From NCBI GenBank assembly GCA_963809825.1, contig CAWELJ010000013.1, positions 1 to 64,000 on the forward strand: a DNA stretch of 64,000 bases. Direction: 5' to 3'. Numbering within the stretch: position 1 is the first letter of the stretch; the number at the start of each line of letters is the position of its first letter. The position numbers were made by a program, and so were the translations under genes. This DNA is from Bog-473 sp963809825. Lineage in GTDB: Bacteria > Actinomycetota > Acidimicrobiia > Acidimicrobiales > RAAP-2. Shown piece after piece: positions 43,131-50,730 of the stretch. The notes beneath the pieces were generated by a model that worked only from the letters and a program-made list of their open reading frames with translations, ran no database searches and was not told the DNA's origin.

Positions 43131-44146
43131 GACGGCCCGCCCGAACCGGCGCCGCCACTCCCCTGCCGGTCGCCGGTCGCCTCCACCGCCCCAGTCTTCC
43201 CCTCGTCGAATCCGAGGAGGCGGACCTCGGTGCGCAGCGTCACCCCGCAGCGCTCGGCGACCACGCCGCGCACGTGCTCCATCAGGGCACGGACGTCATC
43301 GGCGCTCCCCCCCTTGTCCGCCTGGATGAAGTTGGCGTGCTTGTCCGAGACGTGGGCCGAGCCGATGCGCAAGCCCTTCAGCCCGGCCGACTCGATCAGG
43401 CGCCCAGCGGAGTCGCCCTCGGGGTTCGTGAACACCGAGCCGGCGTTGGATCCTCCCGGCTGGTGCTCCCGCCGCCAGTGCACGATGTCGGCCACCGCCT
43501 CCCGCTCGGCTGCCGCCGATCCCGGGGTGACCCGCATGGTGGCCTCGAGCACGAGCTGCCCCTGCGTCACCGACGACGTCCGGTAGCCGTAGGCGAGGCG
43601 CGCCGCCTCGTCGGTCCCGCCGGCGTCGCTGAGGAGGTCGACCCAGCGGTAGGAGGCGAGGCACGAGGCCATGTCCGATCCGTGCCCGCCGGCGTTCATG
43701 CGCACCGCGCCGCCGACGGACCCGGGCACGCCGACGGCCCACGACAGGCCGGACCATCCCGCGTCGGCCACCCGCCGCGCCAGGACCGGCAGGGCCAACG
43801 CGGCCCCGGCGCGCACGACCGGGGCGCCGTCACCGTCACCGGGCAGGTCCAGCCCGGCGAAGCCCACGCCGAGGTGGACGACGATCCCGTCGAAGCCGCC
43901 GTCGGACACCAAGAGGTTCGAGCCCCGCCCGATGACGAAGACCGACCGTTCCCCGAGGGCGCCGCTCGCCGCGGCGTCACGCAGCGCGGCGCGCACCTCC
44001 TCGAGATCGGGCGCCGTCTCGATCTCGACGAAGAGGGCGGCCGGACCCCCGACGCCGTAGGTGGTGAGCGGTCCGAGCGGTTTGGAGAGCTCCGCCCGCT
44101 CCCCGAGTGCGGCGGCGACGGCGCGCAGCCCCGGGTCGGGGCTCAC
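43127..44146 (-). CDS. murB: UDP-N-acetylenolpyruvoylglucosamine reductase
   Basis: 339 aa from GTG 44146, overlapping the murC stop (GTGA). FAD-binding domain (LGPLTTYGVGGPAALFVEIE, VIGRGSNLLVSDGGFDGIVV), type-I MurB Tyr loop (YGYRTSSV), catalytic Ser in NAGSVFTNPEGDSAGRLIE and Glu in the C-terminus (TLRTEVRLLG). Makes UDP-MurNAc with NADPH. The C-terminal 25 residues are a low-complexity extension. Confidence 0.94.
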   Translation of the reverse strand: MSPDPGLRAVAAALGERAELSKPLGPLTTYGVGGPAALFVEIETAPDLEEVRAALRDAAASGALGERSVFVIGRGSNLLVSDGGFDGIVVHLGVGFAGLDLPGDGDGAPVVRAGAALALPVLARRVADAGWSGLSWAVGVPGSVGGAVRMNAGGHGSDMASCLASYRWVDLLSDAGGTDEAARLAYGYRTSSVTQGQLVLEATMRVTPGSAAAEREAVADIVHWRREHQPGGSNAGSVFTNPEGDSAGRLIESAGLKGLRIGSAHVSDKHANFIQADKGGSADDVRALMEHVRGVVAERCGVTLRTEVRLLGFDEGKTGAVEATGDRQGSGGAGSGGPS

Positions 44147-45561
44147 CACTGCGGTGCGGCGAGCAGGTCGTCGGGGAGCGTGGTCAGGTCGCCGGCGCCC
44201 AGCGTGAGGCAGAGGTCGCCGGGCCGGAGCACGGCGCCCACGGCGCGGCGCAGCTCCTCCCATCCCGGTGCGTAGGTCACGGGCAGCCGCGCGTCCTGGG
44301 CCCGGACGGCATCCGCCACCAGGCGCCCCGACACGCCCGGGACCGGTCGTTCGCCCGCGCTGTACACATCGGTCACCACGAGCACGTCGGCGTCGGCGAA
44401 GGCCGGCCCGAACGCTGCCGCCAGGGCGGCCGTGCGTGAGAACCGGTGCGGTTGGAACACCGCCACGACGCGGCTCCACCCCCCGCTGCGCGCCGTGGCC
44501 AGGGCGGCCCGCACCTCCGTCGGGAGGTGGGCGTAGTCGTCCACGAACGTGACGCCGTTGGCCTCGCCCCGGAACTCGAAGCGGCGGGCGACGCCGGCGA
44601 AGCGGGCGAGCGCCGCCCGCGCCGCCTCGAAGGGCGCGCCGGCCTGGAGCGCCGCCACGACGGCCAGCGCGCCGTTGCGGGCGTTGTGCAGGCCCGGGAC
44701 GCCGATCCGCAGCCCGCCCAGATCCCCGCCGGGCCCGCGCAGCGTGAAGGACACCGAGCTGCGCTGCAGGTCGAGGTCGCCCATGGCGTAGGTCGACCCC
44801 GGTGCCGACCCCACGGTGATCGCGCCGTGCGCCGCCGCGATGCCCGCCGCTTCGGGATCGTCCGAGCAGACGACGGCGCCCATCCGTGCGCTCGCCAGGA
44901 AGGAGGAGAAGGCACCGCGCAGCGCCTCGAAGGTGCCGTAGTAGTCGAGGTGGTCGGGCTCGACGTTGGTGAGCACGGCCAGGTCGGGGCGGATCGCCTG
45001 GAACGTGCCGTAGCTCTCGTCGGCCTCCACGACGAGCCACTCCCCGGTTCCCCAGACCGCGTTGGTGCCGATCTCGTTGACATCGGCCCCGATGACGAAG
45101 GACGGCCGCAGCCCCGCCTCCACCAGGATGAGGGACAGCATGGAGGCCGTCGTGGTCTTCCCGTGGGTGCCCGCCACGGCGAGGCAGCGACGGGTGGCGC
45201 AGACGGCCGCGAGCATCTCGGAGCGGGCGACGACCCTGATGCCGTCCGCCGCCGCCCGGACCAGCTCGGGGTTCTCCGGGGGCACCGCCGGGGAGTACGT
45301 CACCGCGTCGGCTCCGGCCACGTTCTCGGGATCGTGCCCCACCGCCACTGCGATGCCGTGCGAGCGCAGGCGCTCCGCCACCGGCGACTCCTTGAGGTCG
45401 GATCCCGAGACGGTGTGGCCCATCGCCTGCAGCACCAGGGCGATGGCGCTCATGCCGGCCCCGCCGATGCCGACCACGTGGATGCGCCGCGGCTGGCCGA
45501 GCCCGAGCGGCTCCGCGGTGCCGCTGCCGTCGCCGTCGCCGGCGCCGGCGTCAGCGGGCAT
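44143..45561 (-). CDS. murC: UDP-N-acetylmuramate-L-alanine ligase
   Basis: 472 aa. Rossmann motif HVVGIGGAGMSAIALVLQ, ATP P-loop VAGTHGKTTTASMLS, EADESYGTF, NVEPDHLDYYG, and DDYAHLPTEVRAAL. Adds L-Ala to UDP-MurNAc. ATG 45561 overlaps the murG end by 11 bp. The usual order murG-murC-murB-ftsQ is kept. Confidence 0.96.
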   Translation of the reverse strand: MPADAGAGDGDGSGTAEPLGLGQPRRIHVVGIGGAGMSAIALVLQAMGHTVSGSDLKESPVAERLRSHGIAVAVGHDPENVAGADAVTYSPAVPPENPELVRAAADGIRVVARSEMLAAVCATRRCLAVAGTHGKTTTASMLSLILVEAGLRPSFVIGADVNEIGTNAVWGTGEWLVVEADESYGTFQAIRPDLAVLTNVEPDHLDYYGTFEALRGAFSSFLASARMGAVVCSDDPEAAGIAAAHGAITVGSAPGSTYAMGDLDLQRSSVSFTLRGPGGDLGGLRIGVPGLHNARNGALAVVAALQAGAPFEAARAALARFAGVARRFEFRGEANGVTFVDDYAHLPTEVRAALATARSGGWSRVVAVFQPHRFSRTAALAAAFGPAFADADVLVVTDVYSAGERPVPGVSGRLVADAVRAQDARLPVTYAPGWEELRRAVGAVLRPGDLCLTLGAGDLTTLPDDLLAAPQW

Positions 45562-46678
45562 TGGCGTCGACCAGCTCGGCGATGCGGGCCGCCGCGTCGG
45601 GGTGCGCGTGCGCGCGGGCGGCCTCACCCATGGCGCGCAGGCGCTCGGGATCGGAGAGGAGCGCATCGAGCTCGGCCGCCAGGCGCGGCCCGGTGCATTC
45701 GGGATCCGCAAGGTGCACGGCCGCACCCATGCCCACGAGCGCCTCGGCATTGCGCGTCTGGTGGTCGCGCGGGGCCCCGGGCAGCGGCACGAGGATCGCC
45801 GGGACCCCCGACACCAGCAGCTCACCCACCGTCATGGCGCCGGCCCGGGTCACGCACACGTCGGCCGACGCGTAGAGCTCCGGCATGCGGTCCTCGTAGG
45901 CCACGACGTCGTAGCGCAACCCACCCTCGGCCACCCGCGGCCCGGCCGGCGCGAACGCCTCGTAGTCGCGCCGCCCCGTGACGTGGTACAGGGTGCGCCC
46001 CCCGCAGTCGGCCCAGGACCGGGCCAGCTCCGACGCGGCGCGGTTGATGCGCAGCGCCCCGAGCGAGCCCCCCACGGCGGCGATCGTCTGGCGATCCGGC
46101 GGGAGGCCGAGGACGGCCCGGCCCCGCGCCCGGCCCTCGGGCGTCCGCTCCAGCGATGCCAGCTCGGGCCGGACCGGCGTGCCGGTGACGTGCGTACGCG
46201 GCAGGTCCGTCCCCGCGAAGGCCACGGCGTTGGCCGCCGCGAAGCGGCCCAGCAGGCCGTTGACCGCGCCGGGCACCGCGTCGGTGTTCACGGAGACGAG
46301 CGGGACCCTGGTCAGGACCGCGGCGAGCCCGGCCGGGAAGCTGGCGTAGCCGCCGACGATCACCACCACCCGCGGCCGTCGGGCCACGAACGAGCCCAGG
46401 GCGCGGGCACAGGCCCAGACGATGCCGAGCACGGCGCCCGCGTTGTCCCACCACGCCGTGGGAGTCAGGCTGCGCCGGAGCCCACGCCCGGGCAGGAGCG
46501 TGTAGGGGAACTCGAGGGTCGGCCACAGGCGGGACTCCTGCCCCCGACGCGAGCCGTACAGCTCGATCGTCTCCTCCGGGTGGCCGCGCTCGACGAGGGC
46601 ACGGGCGATCTGCAGTGAGGGAACCACATGACCGCCCGTCCCGCCGCCGGCGACGACCGTGCCCCGGCGGGCGCTCAC
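45551..46678 (-). CDS. murG: Lipid II synthase (GlcNAc transferase)
   Basis: 375 aa from GTG 46678 (overlap with ftsW stop). G-loops VVAGGGTGGHVVPSLQIARA, VVIVGGYASFPAGLAAV, VNTDAVPGAVNGLLG, TGTPVRPEL, GGSLGALRINRAA, YEDRMPELYASADVCVTRAG and PLPGAPRDHQTRNAEAL. Adds GlcNAc to lipid I at the inner membrane face. Confidence 0.95.
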   Translation of the reverse strand: MSARRGTVVAGGGTGGHVVPSLQIARALVERGHPEETIELYGSRRGQESRLWPTLEFPYTLLPGRGLRRSLTPTAWWDNAGAVLGIVWACARALGSFVARRPRVVVIVGGYASFPAGLAAVLTRVPLVSVNTDAVPGAVNGLLGRFAAANAVAFAGTDLPRTHVTGTPVRPELASLERTPEGRARGRAVLGLPPDRQTIAAVGGSLGALRINRAASELARSWADCGGRTLYHVTGRRDYEAFAPAGPRVAEGGLRYDVVAYEDRMPELYASADVCVTRAGAMTVGELLVSGVPAILVPLPGAPRDHQTRNAEALVGMGAAVHLADPECTGPRLAAELDALLSDPERLRAMGEAARAHAHPDAAARIAELVDANAR

Positions 46679-47919
46679 CGACCCCGGGTGACGCCGTGGC
46701 CGCGATGGCCGCCCCGGGCGACCCGCAGCGCGCGGCCGGCCTCGCCCTGCCGCGCGACGTTGACGAGCACGCCGGCCGCGGCCATCGTGATGACGAGGGA
46801 AGAGCCCCCGAACGAGATGAACGGCAGCGGGATCCCGGTGACCGGGAGCACGCCGACCACCGCGCCCACATTGATCAGGGTCTCGGCGCCGACCCAGGCC
46901 ACCAGCCCGAGCGCGAGCAAGGCGCCGAAGCGGTCCACCGACTGCGTGGCCGCCCGGATGCCGAGCCAGAGGAAGCCGCCGAGGAGCGCGAGCACGAGGA
47001 CGGCGCCCACGATGCCGAGCTCCTCGCCGATGACCGAGAAGATGAAGTCCGTGTGCGCGTTGGGCAGGTAGCCCCACTGCGCCTGGCCGCCGCCGAGGCC
47101 CGCGCCGTACAGGTGGCCCGACCCGAGACCGATCAGGGACTGCATCACCTGGTACCCCGAGCCCGAGCTGTGGGCCGAGGGGTCCATGAACGAGAGCAGC
47201 CGGGCCCGGCGGTAGGGCGAGGCCACCGCCACGATCAGGGCGAGCACGAACAGGGCGGCCATCACCTTCATGACCGGACCGAGCCGCACGCCGGAGACGA
47301 ACAGCAGGGCCAGCGCGATGACGCCGAGGACCATCGCCGTGCCCATGTCGGGCTGGGCCAGGATCAGCACGGAGGCGAAGCCCGTCACGAGGATGATCGG
47401 CCCGATGATGCGGCGGTCCGTGGCGTCCTCATCGAGGCGGCGTGCGATGAAGTCCGCGGCGAACAGCGTCAGCGCCAACTTCATGAGCTCGGAGGGCTGC
47501 AGTCGGAACTGCCCGAAGCCGACCCAGCGGCTCGATCCCATCGCGTGCACACCGAGGCCCGGGACGAGGACGACGAAGAGGAGCCCGAAGGTCATGAGCA
47601 GCAGCAGCGGGCTGAAGCGGCGCAGGCGCCGGTAGTCGACGCGCAGCGCGACCCCGAGCGCGACGGCGCCGATGGCCATCCACATGCCCTCGCGGATCAG
47701 GATGGCCCAGGGGGTGCCGTAGGTGGCGATCGAGACGACCGAGGAGGCGGTCCCGACCATCACGAGCCCGATCACGCAGAGCAGCGCGACGTCGATCAGC
47801 AGGAGGGTCGAGATCGTCAGCTGGCGGCCGCCGATGCGCAGGCCGGCCGGCGCGGGGGCCTTCGCCGGACCCGTCCGGGCGGGGCGGCGCCCGTCTCGCA
47901 GCGTGGTGGCCGGCGTCAT
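46675..47919 (-). CDS. ftsW: SEDS peptidoglycan glycosyltransferase FtsW
   Basis: 414 aa, ten membrane helices. SEDS hallmarks: SSRWVGFGQFRLQPSELMKL, AQPDMGTAMV, YQVMQSLIGLGSGHLYGAGL, GYLPNAHTDFIFSVIGEELG and PLPFISFGGSSL. Polymerises lipid II at the septum with FtsI. ATG 47919 overlaps the stop of the 44-aa ORF (ATGA). Confidence 0.95.
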   Translation of the reverse strand: MTPATTLRDGRRPARTGPAKAPAPAGLRIGGRQLTISTLLLIDVALLCVIGLVMVGTASSVVSIATYGTPWAILIREGMWMAIGAVALGVALRVDYRRLRRFSPLLLLMTFGLLFVVLVPGLGVHAMGSSRWVGFGQFRLQPSELMKLALTLFAADFIARRLDEDATDRRIIGPIILVTGFASVLILAQPDMGTAMVLGVIALALLFVSGVRLGPVMKVMAALFVLALIVAVASPYRRARLLSFMDPSAHSSGSGYQVMQSLIGLGSGHLYGAGLGGGQAQWGYLPNAHTDFIFSVIGEELGIVGAVLVLALLGGFLWLGIRAATQSVDRFGALLALGLVAWVGAETLINVGAVVGVLPVTGIPLPFISFGGSSLVITMAAAGVLVNVARQGEAGRALRVARGGHRGHGVTRGR

Positions 47920-48050
47920 CGCCGCCGCGCCCAGCGGCGCCGGGCGCGGGCGCGCCTCTCCGCACGGTCCGACACCCGTTGCACCGCTCCAGTCTCCCGC
48001 ACCGGGGGGGCGAAGTGGCGGAGGGTCGGGCCTCGGCGGCGGCGCGTCAT
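47916..48050 (-). CDS. 44-aa Arg-rich ORF between mraY and ftsW
   Basis: ATG 48050 overlaps the mraY stop (ATGA) and its TGA overlaps the ftsW ATG (ATGA). The peptide MTRRRRGPTLRHFAPPVRET is followed by VQRVSDRAERRARARRRWA and RRR; about one third of its residues are Arg. It fills the exact place where murD normally lies but has no similarity to MurD. It may be a real coupled micro-ORF, a scar of murD loss, or simply the in-frame remnant that keeps ribosomes moving from mraY to ftsW. Confidence 0.45.
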   Translation of the reverse strand: MTRRRRGPTLRHFAPPVRETGAVQRVSDRAERRARARRRWARRR

Positions 48051-49087
48051 GTGAACTTCGCCACCGTGAGGAAGTCGCCGTAGAAGATGCCGAGCCCCAG
48101 CGCGCAGAAGAGGCCGCCGAGGATCCAGAATCGCACGATCACCGTGGTCTCGGGCCAACCCCCGAGCTCGAAGTGGTGATGGATGGGCGCCATGCGGAAG
48201 ATGCGGCGGTGGAACACGCGGAAGCTGATCACCTGGAGGATCACCGACACGGTCTCCATCACGAAGAGGCCGCCGATGACGAGCAGCAGCAGGTCGAGGT
48301 TGAGGAGCAGGCACAGCGCCGCCAGGCCGGCGCCGATGGCGAGCGACCCGGTGTCGCCCATGATGATCTTCGCCGGCGCGGCGTTCCACCACAGGAACCC
48401 GATGCACGCCCCCGCCAGCGCGACCGAGACGAGGGAGAGGTCGATCGCCGACGCGGGGAGCACGTGGTAGATGGCCACGTGCCGGAAGATCCAGTACCCC
48501 ATGATGGACAGGATGGCGAAGCAGAACGTCCCCGACCCGGCGGCCAAGCCGTCCACCCCGTCGGTGATGTTCACCGCGTTGGACGAGCCGACCATCACGA
48601 CGACGGCGAAGATCACCCACACGACCTCCCCGAGGTTGACCCCGATGGCGTCGGCCCGGGTGAACGAGAGCGCCGTCGATGTGTGGGCCCAGTGCACCGC
48701 CACCTCGGCGAAGACGATCGCGCACACCAGCTGCGCCGCCGACTTCCCGCGCTTGTTGAGGCCGAGGCTCCGTCGGTGGTGCACCTTGATGTAGTCGTCG
48801 ACGTACCCGATGAGCCCGAAGGCCACGACGGCACCGATGGCGAGATAGCCCGTGCGCGAGAAGCGCACCTCGGTCCCGATGTGGCCGATGGCGTAGCCGA
48901 ACACGACCGACCCCACGATGACGATGCCACCCATGGTCGGCGTGCCCGCCTTGGCGGTGTGGGTGGCGGGGCCGTCCTCCCTGATGTGCTGGCCGATCTG
49001 GCGGTTCCGGAAGTAGCGGATGAGAAAGGGGGTCGCGATGATTGCGGTCCACAGCGCGACGCTTCCCGAGACGAGCAGTCCGAGCAC
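48047..49087 (-). CDS. mraY: Phospho-MurNAc-pentapeptide translocase
   Basis: 346 aa, ten membrane helices. Signatures HTAKAGTPTMGGIVIVG, GYVDDYIKVHHRRSLGLN, NAVNITDGVDGLAAGSG, FLWWNAAPAKIIMGDTGSLA, and RIFRMAPIHHHFELGGWPE. Makes lipid I. GTG 49087 lies 7 bp after the murE stop, so no murF fits between them. Confidence 0.96.
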   Translation of the reverse strand: MLGLLVSGSVALWTAIIATPFLIRYFRNRQIGQHIREDGPATHTAKAGTPTMGGIVIVGSVVFGYAIGHIGTEVRFSRTGYLAIGAVVAFGLIGYVDDYIKVHHRRSLGLNKRGKSAAQLVCAIVFAEVAVHWAHTSTALSFTRADAIGVNLGEVVWVIFAVVVMVGSSNAVNITDGVDGLAAGSGTFCFAILSIMGYWIFRHVAIYHVLPASAIDLSLVSVALAGACIGFLWWNAAPAKIIMGDTGSLAIGAGLAALCLLLNLDLLLLVIGGLFVMETVSVILQVISFRVFHRRIFRMAPIHHHFELGGWPETTVIVRFWILGGLFCALGLGIFYGDFLTVAKFT

Positions 49088-49094
49088 GTTGGCG

Positions 49095-50660
49095 TCAGGC
49101 CCCCGGCTGCGGACCGCCGGAGGGGGCCGTGGAGGTGGCCGTCACGCTCCGCGCCCTGCCCGGGTCCGTGGTGTACCGAGCCGCCAGTGCCTGGCGCGCC
49201 TCGACCGCATCGTCGAAGGGCCGTCGCTCGCCGGCGACGTCCTGGTAGGTCTCGTGGCCCTTCCCGGCGATGACGACGACATCGCCGGGGCCGGCCGCAT
49301 CGAGGGCGCGGCGGATGGCCAGGCGGCGGTCCGGTTCGACGACGACCCCCGCGTTGGCGCGCCCGCCGGCGATCCCGCCGAGCACCTCCTCGATGATGGC
49401 GTGCGGGTCCTCGTGGCGCGGGTTGTCCGAGGTGACGAACGCGAGGTCGCTCCGGCGCTCGGCCACGCCGCCCATCACGGGGCGCTTGGCCCGGTCCCGG
49501 TTCCCGCCACACCCGAAGACGGTCAGCACGCGGCCGCCGGGGGCGAGGGTGCGGGCCTCGCCCAGCACCACCTCGAGACCGGCCGGGGTGTGGGCGTAGT
49601 CGACGAGGACCGTGAAGAGAGGTGCCTCCGTCCCCGACTCCGCCGCCACGGTCGCCGGCGAGGCGATCACCTCGAGCCTCCCCGGGACGGGGGCGACGTG
49701 GCCCAGGGCCTCGGCGATCTCGTCAGGTCCGAGGTGCCGCTCGCCCAGGGCCAGGGCCGCCTCGGCCGCCAGCAGGGTGTTGTCGACGTTGATGGCTCCG
49801 GTCAGGCGCGTCGTGATCCGCCGGCCCCGCCAGGTGAACTCGCTGTGCCCGGGTCGCAGCACGATGTCGGTGGCGTCGCCGTGGTGGACCGCCACGGTCG
49901 GGATCCTCGATCGCTCCAACAGGCGCTGGCCCCAGACGTCGTCGGCGTGCACGATCCCGCGCAACGCGTGCCTCGAGGTGAACAGCGATGCCTTCGCCTC
50001 GAAGTAGTCCTCCATGGTGCCGTGATAGTCGAGATGGTCGTGGCTCAGATTGGTGAAGACGGCCACGTCGAAGTGGATGCCCTCGACGCGCGACTGGACG
50101 AGCGCGTGGCTCGACACCTCCATGGCGACGGCGTGGCGGGAGCCGTCGGACCTCTGCCGGTCGCGCACGCCGGCGAGGACGCGCTGGACCTCGGTGGCCT
50201 CGGGCGTCGTACGAGCACCCGAGAGGGTTCCCATGACGTTGGTCGGCCGCCCGGTCGCACCGAGGAGATCGCCGAGGATCTGCGTCACGGTGGTCTTGCC
50301 GTTGGTACCGGTGACACCGATCATCAAGAGATCCCGCGCCGGGTAGCCGTAGAAGGCCGCGGCGATCCGGGCCATGACGGGCCGCATCGTCCCGCGCGCA
50401 ACGCGGGTCTGGACGATGTCCCGGCCGAGCAGCTCGGGGATGAAGTGCTCGCACAGCAGGCCGACGGCACCGCGTTCGACCGCCTCGGTGGCGTGGACGT
50501 GCCCGTCGCTGACCTGCCCGGGGACGCAGCAGAAGAGGTCCCCGGGCACGACCCTCCGGCTGTCGTGGGTGATGCCCCCCACGTCGACGGCGGAGGGATC
50601 GCCGACCGACTCGATCACCTCGATGTCATCGAAGAGGAGGTTCATGGGCACGGTTCGCAT
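49095..50660 (-). CDS. murE: UDP-MurNAc-tripeptide synthetase, meso-DAP type
   Basis: 521 aa from ATG 50660 (ATG 50645 also possible). P-loop GVTGTNGKTTVTQIL, AMEVSSHALVQSRVEG, FTNLSHDHLDYHGTMEDYF, VDYAHTPAGLE, and DNPRHEDP, the motif that selects meso-diaminopimelate. Adds the third stem-peptide residue. The Ser/Thr/Pro/Gly-rich last 20 residues are an extension. Confidence 0.94.
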   Translation of the reverse strand: MRTVPMNLLFDDIEVIESVGDPSAVDVGGITHDSRRVVPGDLFCCVPGQVSDGHVHATEAVERGAVGLLCEHFIPELLGRDIVQTRVARGTMRPVMARIAAAFYGYPARDLLMIGVTGTNGKTTVTQILGDLLGATGRPTNVMGTLSGARTTPEATEVQRVLAGVRDRQRSDGSRHAVAMEVSSHALVQSRVEGIHFDVAVFTNLSHDHLDYHGTMEDYFEAKASLFTSRHALRGIVHADDVWGQRLLERSRIPTVAVHHGDATDIVLRPGHSEFTWRGRRITTRLTGAINVDNTLLAAEAALALGERHLGPDEIAEALGHVAPVPGRLEVIASPATVAAESGTEAPLFTVLVDYAHTPAGLEVVLGEARTLAPGGRVLTVFGCGGNRDRAKRPVMGGVAERRSDLAFVTSDNPRHEDPHAIIEEVLGGIAGGRANAGVVVEPDRRLAIRRALDAAGPGDVVVIAGKGHETYQDVAGERRPFDDAVEARQALAARYTTDPGRARSVTATSTAPSGGPQPGA

Positions 50661-50685
50661 GGTCGACCCGACAGCGTTGCATGCC

Positions 50686-50727
50686 TCGGACACCCCTGCG
50701 TCACGCCTGCAACAGGTGTGTGTCCGA
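50686..50727 (-). terminator. Long inverted repeat between ftsI and murE
   Basis: TCGGACAC and GTGTCCGA form a perfect 8-bp stem right after the ftsI stop; inner CCTG/CAGG pairs extend it. It could attenuate read-through to murE or stabilise an mRNA end. Confidence 0.35.
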
Positions 50728-50730
50728 AAA

